DNA of 64,000 nucleotides from the NCBI GenBank assembly GCA_016800925.1, contig JABCPU010000174.1, positions 62,001 through 126,000 of the forward strand. The letters are read 5' to 3'. Below are positions 12,207-22,339 of this stretch, piece after piece. The stretch's first letter is position 1, and each line of letters opens with the position of its first letter. The DNA is from Suillus spraguei. Its lineage: Eukaryota > Basidiomycota > Agaricomycetes > Boletales > Suillaceae. The translations under genes were made by a program, and so were the position numbers. The notes beneath the pieces are model-generated. The model was given only the letters and a program-made list of their open reading frames with translations, was not told where the DNA came from and did not search any database.

Positions 12207-12413
12207 GATGTCTGATCAACTGATCAAACTGATTGATAACTGATAACTTCGAAGTTCAACACATGGCTGGCAATGGCGAAAGTTGAACCATGACCAATAA
12301 AGACAAACAATCAATGCTTATCAAGATCGTCCTTCAATTGTCTGGTTTCTTTTGAAACATCATCCTAGTGATCACAGATTTCAAACTTATCTCAAGCTTT
12401 CAAGTCAATCCAA
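12207..12413. promoter_or_regulatory. Divergent intergenic region between genes Z and W
   Basis: 207 bp between two head-to-head start codons. It is AT-rich relative to the flanking exons. A shared promoter is inferred only from the arrangement. Confidence 0.3.
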
Positions 12414-15272
12414 ATGTCTACTTCAGTTGAAACCTCTTTGGCCAGTCTCAAGGCAACCACTGCTCAGATTGTGGGCATCATCCCCGGGGCTTGGCTCATG
12501 CCTGCCGGCACTGGCCAAGCCCACCTTGCTCTGACAGCACAAGTCACTAATCTTGTGGTAAGTACCATTCATGTGTTAATTTTACTTTTGGTTTCTCTAA
12601 GATCTGGGTAGGCTGAGATCGTCCGGGAGCATGAGAAAGGGCCTTACATGCCCGGCATCATTGCATCCTGCTCCAAGGAGTTGATGAGAGTCAGGTCCAT
12701 GACTCCCTGGGTGTGGCCCAACTGGCACAGCATCAGCCATGATGACCCCCGGGTGTTGAAACACTCCTGGCACAGTAAGATTCGCGCCTGGGAGGCGTTA
12801 GGTGACCATTCAGGTGATCTCCCTGTCATGCCTAACCCTTCCATTGGCCCAATCACTGTGGACCTTCCATCCCTACCCATCATCGCCAGCAATGTCACCA
12901 GTTCTTCCACCCACACCACCACCGAGCTCTGGGACAAGGGAAAAGGTAAGGCGGTTGTTGCTGACCTAGAGCCAGAAGTGGAAGGGAGCAGGGAGAGGAA
13001 GTCCCCCATGATGTCTGGACACTCTTCCTCACCTCTGAAGTTGGTGAAGAAGGGTCGCAAGCGGGAAAAGGCAACTCGCAATGTGAAGCCAAAGGTGTTC
13101 GTGGAGTCAGAAGATGATGAAGACACGATTGTTCAGGTATGTCGTCCAGCTCATTGTTTTCATTCTCTCAATTTTCTGTAGCCTATTTCAAGTGGAGTGC
13201 TGGCACTCCACATGACCCAGCCTTCCACAATTGTTGTAGGGACACCCCATTCCCCTCGTTCACCCTGTTCCCCGAAGAAGCAATTATTTGGTCCTGTTTC
13301 GGTAAGTAATATTTTGTTGTCCGGCACTTGGAGAAATGCTTATATATCATCAGCTCATTGCTGGCAGTCCACCCAAGGTGATCGTGAGTCATCATTCTTT
13401 GTCCGGACCTCCTGCCTATGCTTACCTATTGTCAGGCCACCTGTTAAGACCGTACTCAAGGTAGAGAGATTCGAAGGGCTTTGGCCTCAGTTCGTGCACT
13501 GTGCCCCTTTCTTGAGTAATGCCCCTTATTTCAGGGAGAAGTTATTCGTCCGAAGATCCGGAAGGAGTTGCGTGACAGATCTGGACGTTCGAAGGTATCG
13601 GATATGATACGTCCGAAGGTTATCCGGAACGTAAGAATGGAACGAAGATTAAGACTAGCTTCAGAACGAGTTCCTAACTAGAAACTAATGGAGATAGACT
13701 ATCTGAAGATAGAGTCGGAGATATAGACTATAGGAATCAATCCTAAGTCTCGGAAGGTGACTTAGAGCAGAAAGTGGCTTAAGTCCGGAGGAAGCAGAAT
13801 GAGCAGAATCTAAGATGATATTTGAACTAAGGTTCTACGGAGATTTACAAGTGGTTTATATACTGTAAGTATCTGAGATGGATAATCAACAGGTCCGGGA
13901 CTGAGGGCTATGTATGAAGTGTAACGGAAATCTATTAGTTAATGCACAGCGGATCAGTAAGCACGAATCGGAAATGAACACAGGTAATGGATCAGTGACG
14001 TAGGAGGGAAATATACATAGCCGGAATACCGGAAACAGGAGGAATGATGAAAGGAGATAGACGCGGATATACACAAGGGAGTTAATGTGCGAGAAGTGAG
14101 CACATTCGGATGGGTGGTCCGGACAGGATCTGTGGACCGGACGGATATGGAATCGATCGGATCTGAGATTAGAAGTATGGTATATGACAGGAACCTGCAG
14201 TCATGGATACAGGTGATATTCTCATTCCTGGCCCAGTGAGTACTCTAATGAATTCCAATGAGTCCATCAACTAATGGAACCCACAGAACAACCCCTGCCA
14301 TTATTGCACCCAGGAGAATTGGCCCTGCACCACTCGGTTGGACAGGAGGACCCATGCCCTGTGTTTGTCGTGTGTCCGCTGCGCCACCAAGAAGATCAAA
14401 TGTGTCCCAGCATCAATGGGATCCCCACCCAAACACATTCAAGGGAAGTCTACCACCCAGCAGACGCGCTCCAGGACACCTTCCAGAGCTCCCTTCAATG
14501 CGCCAGCTGCCTTGCAGTCCAAAGCCTGAACTCGAAGTCAATCTCGTGGCCCCTCCAGCACTCCGGCTGTCCCTGCTGTGACCACACCCAAGGCACAGTC
14601 CCATGGACGCAGCAAGACAATCACTGCTGCCAAGATACCTGCACCTGCACCAGCTAGTGAGTCACCCCAATTTTCTATGACCATCTGACCTTATCTTTCA
14701 CTTAGCTATTCCGTCTTTGAGCGCCGCAGTTCCTCGTCCGGCACTTGATGTGCCAATGCCAGATCTCCATTCCATGGCAATTGCGATTCAGGATGGTGCC
14801 ACTCAAATTGCTCTTCTTGAGGCTCGTGTGGCAGAGCAGGATGGTAAGATTGATACCCTGCAACACCTCCATGAGGCCTTTGTCACAAAGTCATGGACCA
14901 GCACCCTTCATTTCCACTTCCCAACTCTCCTGTCAATGCAACCTTTTTGCTTGATCATCTGTCCCCCTGTCCATCTCACCCCTCCCATCTGCACTTGCTC
15001 CCCTCATTGACTTGGATATGGCAGGGATGGAGCCTCCGTCTCTGAAAGTCCAGCCAGCATCTGTCATTGAGGTCTCATATTTGAGCTCAGCCAGATTCAG
15101 CCTGAGGGTCCACAAATGGCCGGCAAATTGTGGACTGGATGATCTGGGCAACCTTGTGCCAGAATATAATTCTGATGATATGGATGTTGAGGTGAAGGTT
15201 GAACCTCTGCTGATGAGGTTGAAATGGCTACATAATTGTATGTTCATAGATGTATGTAAATTGTTTGAATGA
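12414..15272 (+). pseudogene. Gene W: unknown protein with Zn2Cys6-like double cysteine module and coiled coil, split by a solo LTR
   Basis: Exon 1 begins MSTSVETSLASLKATTAQIVG. Exon 2 (from about 12612) contains GPYMPGIIASCSKEL and a low-complexity basic/acidic tail ending EDDEDTIVQ. After the LTR at 13442-14189, the exon at about 14287 has CHYCTQENWPC and then CVRCATKKIKC, that is two C-x2-C-x6-C modules with a 14-residue linker, resembling the fungal binuclear zinc cluster of transcription factors. A later exon (from about 14704) encodes a coiled coil, ALEARVAEQDGKIDTLQ. A TGA (near 14529) follows the cysteine exon and the frame stays open beyond it. The protein may bind DNA as a dimer, by inference from the modules. 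No transcription-factor middle domain is seen. Splice borders are approximate. Confidence 0.5.
13442..14189 (-). mobile_element. Solo LTR, family A (748 bp), inside gene W
   Basis: Runs from TGTTAAGACCGTACTC to GGTATATGACA, the reverse orientation of the LTRs at 27292-28036 and 50252-50982. The flanks CCACC and GGAAC do not form a target duplication, so one flank may have been deleted. Confidence 0.85.
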
Positions 15273-15289
15273 ATGTCAGTGCTGGATGC

Positions 15290-18100
15290 CAAGTCCGGAA
15301 ATCTGGCACTGGACACTGGAGATTCACAATGGATATTTCGCAAATTCCGGATATCCGGCTACCTGAAAAACAACACACAATGTAAAGAATTTGAAACATA
15401 TCTGCCGAGTTACCTTGTGCCAGGTGCTGGGTAACATTGTGAAACATATCAATCCATATATCTTAAGTGCCGAACCCCGAACCCCGGGACCCGGGACCCG
15501 GGACTCGGGACACATCACCATGTGACAAATATCAATCTACATATTTTCAGTGCCGAACCCCAACCCCTGGCACCCGGGACTCAGTACCCGGGACTTAGAA
15601 CAATGTGAGGCAATACAGATATATTGATTCACAGGTGTTGAGTGCCGAACCCTGAACCCCAGCACCTGGCACTTGGGACTTGGGCCTTGGAACTTATAAC
15701 AATGTGAAAGATGTCAATGCACATATTCTATCACCGAACCCTGAACCCTGGCACCCGGGAGTTAGAAATATGTGAGGCAATACAAAGATATTGATTTACA
15801 TGTGTGGAGTGCCAAACCCCAAAATCCAGCACCTGGCAGTCAGGAATTGGGACTCGGGACTCATAACAATGTGAAAGATATCAATCCACATATTTAACCA
15901 CTGAACCCCAAACCCCGGCACCCAGGAGTGAGAACAATGTGAGGCAATACAAAGATATTGATTTACACATGTTGAGTGCCAAACCCTGAACTCTGGCACC
16001 CAGGAGTTACACCAATGTGAGGCAATACAAAGATATTGATGTACACATGTTGAGTGCTGAACCCCAAACTCTGGCACCCGGCACTCGGGGATCGGGATTT
16101 GGGACTCATAAAAATGTGAAAGATATTGATCCACATATTTTATGTGCCGAACCCCGAACTCCGGCACCCGGCACTCAGGACTCGGGACTTGGTACTCATA
16201 ACAATGTTAAAGATATTGATCCACATATTTTAACACCGAACCCTGAACCCCGCCACCCGTGAGTTAGAACCATGTGAGGCAATACAAAGATATTGATTTA
16301 CACATGTTGAGTGCCGAACCCTGAACTCCGGCACCCGGGAGTTAGCACAATGTGAGGCAATACAATGATATTGATTTACACATGTTGAGTGCTGAACCCC
16401 GATGTAGCAAGAAAAGTCACATTGACCATCAAAACCCCGTTTTTGACAAGCGTCTCGTTAACATCTGCGGTGGCAACTGAAGAATTGCCTTATAGCAACG
16501 AAATAGCCTTTTCGCTCCGCTAAGGCGGAACCGTCCTTCTTCCATGAACCCTTACCGGATCCTCACGCCGATGCCCTCATGTCCCGTCCTATTCCATCTA
16601 GAATCCATTGGTGCATAGTTACCTCGCTTCCGCCATTACTAAACCTACGGCAGGATTTACCTTACATCTCAAGGGGCCGCTGCATGCTGTGCACCTCATA
16701 ATTAAGTACCCCGTTTATTTTCTTTCTCCCTACTGGACTCGCATAGCTATCTCGTACGCGCTCGCATATGTTAAAAAGGACTGAACATACATACCATTAC
16801 TTTTACTTCCCATTACATCCCTTTACTAGGACTTAGTATCAGAAACGCTCGCTAGTCGCAATCTATTTGCCTTTGAACTCTTCTCCGTTCGAACTTCGCT
16901 CATTGATTTAACCGCCGGTAACTTTACTGCTCGAAGTACCACGCAACTTTCAACTTCACTACTTGTAACCGGACCACGGCCAGTGATCTCGCTGGGTCGT
17001 TTTCTCTCTCACCTGTGTTCCCACTCGTACGGAAGTTGCCGCTACCGCTACCGCACCACCGGTAGTTATAACATTTTCATCTCGCCCATGTAACTTTGTT
17101 CTTGCTCTCGCTAGCTAACCGTTGCAGCTATCATTACTGCGCGTGTACTGCTGACACCGTGCTAGTACCGCCACTAACATCGGAAGTCAGAATTCCCGTT
17201 GCCATATTAGTACTTTGTTGTTTCCTTCGCACTAACTTTGAAGGAATTGCTTCTATTTGCAGTCCTCTTGGGTCAAACATCTCACTCGCACCTTAAGTAG
17301 GATTAACGCTGCACTTATACTTAGGCCAGCGCTAGTTTCTTCATTTCACCAAACTCCGGCACCCAGCACTCAGGGATCGGTATTCGGGACTCAAAACAAT
17401 GTGAAAGATCTCGATCCACATATTTTATGTGCTGAACCCCAAACTCCGGCACCCAGCACTCAGGACTCAGGACTTGGTACTCATAATATGAAAGATCTTG
17501 ATCAACATATTGTCAGTGCTGAACCCTGAACCCCAGCACCCAGCACTCGCAACTCAGGACTCAGAACAATGTGAGGCAATAGACACATATTGATCCACAC
17601 ATTCTAAGTGCTGAACTCCAAACTCCGAACTCTGGTAGTCTACTATTTAGGGGTTTGTGGTTCGGAACTCAGGCTTCTGCACTTGAGACTGAAAACAATG
17701 TTAGGCAATAAAATGACTTTGATCCACACATTTTGGGCAGATATTTTTTTCATCTCAAATCTCGAATCTCGAGTGCTGAACCCCGAAATCTGGTAGTCCA
17801 CAATTTTGGGGTTCGGTCCTTGGGACTCAGACACATGTCAGGCAACAACAAAACTTTGATCCACACATTTTTGGTAGATGTCTGTTTTGTCTCAAATCTC
17901 GAGTTTCTAGTTTCTAGTTTCAGTACTCTGCACCCGCACCCGGCACTTGGCACTAGATGACTCAACACATGGACTTTAAATCTTTCACCTTGTGTGTTGT
18001 GTTTTGGGTGTCCGGGTATCTGGAATTCAGGAAATATCTAGTTTGAATCTCCAGTTTCGAGTTCCAGGTTTCGGGACTTGGCACCCGGCACCCAGCACCT
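15290..18100. repeat. Minisatellite array, roughly 95-bp units (GCCGAACCCCGAACTCCGGCACCC family)
   Basis: Tandem degenerate units combine a GC-rich half (GTGCCGAACCCCGAAC...CCGGGACTCGGGACT) with an AT-rich half (AACAATGTGAAAGATATTGAT...CACATATT). The same family forms the array at about 56080-57560. It is interrupted by an unrelated insertion at 16403-17348. ORFs read through it on both strands, but they are products of the repeat. It begins about 20 bp after gene W. Confidence 0.9.
16403..17348. mobile_element. 946-bp unclassified insertion in the minisatellite, TG...CA ends
   Basis: The minisatellite stops after GAACCCCGA and resumes at CCAAACTCCGGCAC. The sequence between is unrelated, non-repetitive within this window and CpG-rich. 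It begins TGTAGCAAG and ends TTCATTTCA, which would fit a solo LTR, but the flanks (CCCGA and CCAAA) are not a target duplication and no relative is present here. Confidence 0.4.
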
Positions 18101-18239
18101 CAATTATCGATGAATGTCAGACATGGTGAATTCAGGTTTTCATGCTTCAGGGTTTAGATTTTGGTGGTCGATGGTAGGTATATGCACTCATAGGGTGCAT
18201 GTATCCTATGTGTTTGATTCTCTGGTGGCTACATCAGCT

Positions 18240-18520
18240 GTACGTCTTTATGATACATATCTAGGCCCACCCGTATATGTAATATATTTTACCTCGGCCC
18301 ACCCGTCTATGTAAAATTCCCCCACGTCGGCCCACCCATCTATGCAATAAATATTTTACTGCACCCTCGGCCCACCCATCCATGTAATACACCCCATGTC
18401 GGCCCACCCATATATGTAATATTCTCTCACCTCGGCCCACCCATATATGTAATATTCTCTTACCTCGGCCCACCCGTCTATGCAATAATATTTGCCTTGC
18501 ATCTCTCTTCAGCCCAGCTG
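18240..18520. repeat. Short tandem repeat with GGCCCACCC core
   Basis: Seven to eight degenerate units of about 30-45 bp share CTCGGCCCACCC(A/G)T(C/A)TATGTAATA. The reverse complement (TAGACGGGTGGGCCGAGG) is repeated at 52958-53870. It lies just left of the family A composite. Confidence 0.8.
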
Positions 18521-18540
18521 TCTATAATATCCTACTCTAC

Positions 18541-19673
18541 TGTTAAGACCGTACTCAAAGGGAGAGAGATTTGAAGGGCTTTGGCCTCAGTTCATGCACT
18601 GTGCCCCTTTCCCAAGTAATGCCCCTTATTTCAGGGAGAATGTTACAATTGTACGTGCCCCTATTCATTCTCTTTTTGTTTCCTTACTTGTATATCATGT
18701 CACATGACTCTGACTCATATGCTCAACGCATCTGTACTATAGTTGCCTTCCTTATTTGGATACGCACTTACTTTCCCACGCCTCTCTTGGTCCGTGCGCA
18801 CATATTGGTCTATTTAAGCACGTTGTACTTGTAGTAGATTCTTTACTTTAATCTTACTGGGTTTTACCTGGAATCTCCTTCGCTTAGGTCTCCAACCTAA
18901 GTCGTCTTGAATCATCTCTAAGTCTAAGCACTCCTTAGCCTTAGTCTCTATTCTCGCAGAACCTCTTAGACTTGTCTTTGAGGACGAACCCTTGATCGTA
19001 CTCGGAACACGTTCCTTGTACTTTCACCTTGTCCTCTTCTGGACATTGTAGAACTTCCCAGCAGACCGGCTGTGTCTTTTCACTGTCGCTGGTGACGCCA
19101 CCCCAGTTCGTAACAGAGAAGGTGTACGTCCAAAGATCCGGAAGGAGTTGCGTGACAGATCCGGATGTCCAAAGGTATCGGATATGATACATCCAAAGGT
19201 TATCCGGAACATAGGAATAGAACAAGGATTAAGACTAGCTTCGGAACAAGTTCCTAACTAGAAACTAACAGAGATAGACTATCCGAAGATAGAGTCGGAG
19301 ATATAGACTATAGGAATCAATCCCAAGTCTCAGAAGATGACTTAGAGCAGAAAGTGACTCAAGTCTGGAGGAAGCAGAATGAGCAGAATCTAATATGATA
19401 TTCGAACTAAGGTTCTACAGAGATCTACAAGTGGTTTATATACTGTAAGTATCTAATATTAATAATCAACAAGTCCGGGACCGAGGGCTATGTACAAAGT
19501 GTAATGGAAGTCTATTAGTTAATGCACAGCAGATCAGTAAGCATGAATCGGAAATGAACACAGGTAATGGATCAGTGACACAGGACGGAAATATACACAG
19601 CTGGAATACCGGAAACAGGAGTGATGAAAGGAGATAGATGCAGATATACACAAGGGAGTTAAGGTATATGACA
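18541..19673 (-). mobile_element. LTR, family A, minus orientation, split by a family C solo LTR
   Basis: TGTTAAGACCGTACTC at 18541 to GGTATATGACA at 19673, interrupted at 18641-19115. Relative to other family A LTRs, about 85 bp before the terminal GGTATATGACA are missing. On the element's own strand it is preceded by a purine-rich tract (AAAGGGGGGATAC), the expected second-strand priming site. Confidence 0.85.
18641..19115 (+). mobile_element. Solo LTR, family C (475 bp), nested in a family A LTR
   Basis: TGTTACAATTGTACG to CAGTTCGTAACA, with target duplication GAGAA at 18636-18640 and 19116-19120. Removing it and one duplication restores a continuous family A LTR. Confidence 0.93.
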
Positions 19674-19867
19674 GTATCCCCCCTTTAGGGCCAAACCCCT
19701 GAGGCACAGGAAGCGTCGATCCAGATTGGACAAGATTAATGCAGGACGATGGGGAAGTTTGATGGTTGTAGTGCTGAGTCTGTAATCTGACAGATATATG
19801 GACGTCAGACGTCCGAAGTGATTCCTACCCCCACTTATACCCCTGTTAACAAAACTTGCTTTAAAAC

Positions 19868-20813
19868 ATGTCTGGAAAGAAATCCGATGCCCCTAAGTCT
19901 GCTGCTGACATTGTGGCGGATCTGGAACAGCAACTGGCTGCTGCTAAGGCTGCAGCGGAAGCCAAGGCGGAGCAGAAGCGGAAAGAGGCAGAGGAGCAGA
20001 AAAGGCAGGAGGAGTTGAAGCAGATTGAGTTGGCGGAGATCCGGAGGGAAATGGAGGAAAAGAGATGGAGGGCTCTGATTGAGGCTCGGGTGAGTGATGT
20101 GGACTCTTCTAGATCCGGATCCTAATGGATTGGCAAGGCCAAGGCTGCTCCTGCATCCAGGGCAAAGGATGGGTACTGCTCCTGTTGCATCACTAAGGAC
20201 CAGATGTGTCAGTGGGGTGACGCTGAGAAGAATCCCTTGGTGAGTCGTCCGAAAACCTTTGGATCCGCTGATTTCGATGTTTTGTAGATTAAGTCCTGTG
20301 ACATCTGCCGGAAGGACAAAGGGGCCCAAGGGCTGGAAGAGGCAGCGTCCTGCTGGTACACCATCTCCGAAAGGCAAGAGCAAACACTGTCAGAGGAGCC
20401 CTACCCCAAATGTGGCGGATGTGGATGTCTTCTCCAATCCAGTGACTATTGAAGGTACGGATGAGGATGTCGTCGAGTATGATGACCAGGCTTGGGTGGC
20501 CGCTGCTAATGGGATCATTACAGAACTGGCGCGGACCAATGGACTCCTTCAGGATGGTATTGCAGCAGTGGAAGGGAGTCGGATTGCCATGGAGCAAATG
20601 AGCTTTACCATGGAGGCTTTCCTTCAGCAGCAGAGGGAGTTCCAGGCCCTGCTCATTGAGGAGATCCAGACCGGATTTAGGTTCTCCGTCCCTGCCAGAT
20701 CCGACAAGGATGGCACTGGTGAGGAGATTGGGGAAGAGGTGGCGGATGGAACTGGAGAGGAGATGGCGGATGAGACTGGGGGTGCCGGAGGTGATATGGA
20801 GACTGGTGCTTAG
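19868..20813 (+). pseudogene. Family A accessory gene (antisense to pol), left copy, damaged
   Basis: Plus-strand copy of the gene seen on the minus strand at 26107-27095. It begins MSGKKSDAPKSAADIV and continues as an alanine/lysine/glutamate-rich coiled coil. A stop TAA at 20123-20125 sits where the other copy has CAA. The first cysteine module is altered to CSCCITKDQMC. The second has lost its last cysteine through a roughly 35-bp deletion after CDICRKDK, which changes frame. The downstream part (DDQAWVAAANGIITELARTNG, helical; acidic C-terminus) remains open to 20813. It lies antisense to the minus-strand pol fragment, between its end and its 3' LTR. Not expected to be functional. Confidence 0.7.
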
Positions 20814-20870
20814 TCCGGATCTGGATTTCCGTTACTGCCCTCACTGTACTTGTATTTCATTATGTACTTT

Positions 20871-21953
20871 TCAAGCAATGGGACCAGGTTTGTCCAGATA
20901 TGCTGAGTGGAAATCCGCTATGAGATCCGATGCATTTCCGAGTTCTGTGGCAAGCAACCAGGATGTTTCTTCATCCATTCCTTCGTATCTGGACCAACGG
21001 ACGAGATATAGGAGTTGGCACTGGTGTCTACAATGGTCCAGTTTGGAGTCCAGGATTTCAGATATCTCATACTCCGGTTCTCCATCAACTTCGACTGGAG
21101 GTGGAGGAGGCTGAATGCGATTAGGGATGGTGTTTGGAACTGCTGGCTCTAACTGCGAAACATTGAATACAGGATGTATGGAACACATGGAATCCGGAAG
21201 CTGGATGGTGAAGGAATGACTGCCCGGATGGGATATAATTTCAAATGGACCTAAATTCTTTTCCGAAAGTTTCTTTGACGGATGAGTGGAACGGAAGTAC
21301 TTGGCTTTGACGAAGACTTGTTCTCCAATCCGGAAATCTGGAGTGGGTTGTGTTGTAGCATCTGCAGGTCCTTGATAGCATTTCTGGGCTTCGGACATCT
21401 CTACTCGAAGAAACTGGTGAAGTTCATTAAGGTCTATGGCATATTCCTGGGCGTGGATGGAGGATAGGTCGTGTTCCGGATGAATGGAAATGTTCGGATG
21501 ATAACCCTTATTGGCAAAAAAAGGTGAAACTCTGGTAGTGGCACTCGGAGTGTTATTGTATGCAAACTCTGCAAGGGGCAGTAGCTTGGACCAGTTGTCC
21601 TGCTGATAGTTGCAGTAGATCCGGAGGTACTGTTCCAGTGTTTGGTTGGCATGTTCTGTTTGTCCATCTCCTTCCGGATGATATCTGGAAGTGAAGTGTA
21701 GAACCATGTCTAATGCCTTTCCTAAGGAACAGAAGAAGTGGGATATGAAGTCTGTTCCTCAATCCGAGGTTACATGGGACGGAACACCATGCTTGGAGAA
21801 TACATGGAGGAGAAATAGGCAGGCAAGATCCGGAGAAGTGATGGTGTCGTGGGTTGGGACAAATATGGCTTGCTTGGATAGACGATCTATGATGACAAGG
21901 ATGGCAGTATAGCCGGATGAGTCCAGAAGTTGCTCAATGAAATCCATAGAGAT
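20871..21953 (-). pseudogene. Ty3/gypsy pol fragment: integrase core to chromodomain (family A, left arm)
   Basis: Minus-strand reading gives MDFIEQLLDSSGYTAI, then GKALDMVLHFTSRYHPEGDG with QTEHANQTLEQYLR (the integrase region ending in the catalytic Glu), then the GPFEI/LEPAVP C-terminal region and a chromodomain-like end (EPEYEISEILDSKLD, YLVRWSRYEGMDEETSW). One TGA interrupts it after HVTSD. The upstream part of pol is absent: the homology stops at the inversion junction near 21953. It retains CGA at the complement of 21415-21417, where the right arm has TGA. Confidence 0.85.
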
Positions 21954-21956
21954 AAA

Positions 21957-22339
21957 CATCCGACCAGATGAACTCCAACTCATCCGGATCCGATATGCCC
22001 AAATTCAATAAACCCATATCCTCTACAACCTCCTCTGCCCCAAAGCCCTCGGATCTCCCTAACATTGTGGGTACAGATGGAAAGCTAACCACCCAGGAGT
22101 GTCAGAGGCATATCGACAAAAGGCTCTGTATGTTCTGCGGCAGACCTGGTCACACTGCCCGGGAATGCACCCAATCCACTTCGTGCGCTGCCAAAGGCCG
22201 CGCTACCGTGCTCACTCTGGAAACGGAACCGGAAGCCTTGGATGAGGCAAAAAATTTGTCTGTGACCCTCCTGACTCCATGCAGGATGAGGGTTGCATTG
22301 GCCCAACCCATGCAATGGAGCTACGACTCAACACTGTAA
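21957..22339 (+). pseudogene. Gag C-terminal fragment with CCHC zinc knuckle (family A)
   Basis: Homologous to the last third of the intact gag at 51033-52325. It contains the knuckle CMFCGRPGHTAREC. The 5' part of gag and the 5' LTR are missing, cut at the inversion junction. The gag stop has been lost (TAG to TTG), so the frame overruns into pol sequence to 22339. Confidence 0.85.
22249..22255 (+). promoter_or_regulatory. Candidate -1 ribosomal frameshift heptamer (A AAA AAT) at the gag/pol overlap
   Basis: In gag frame the codons read GCA AAA AAT. Slipping back one base continues directly into the open pol frame (FVCDPPDSMQDEG). The same heptamer is in the sister element, where it lies immediately before the gag TAG stop. 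Confidence 0.55.

Noticed and set aside
15290..18100. CRISPR array
   Set aside because: Units are degenerate and contiguous with no spacers, no cas genes are present, and the genome is eukaryotic.
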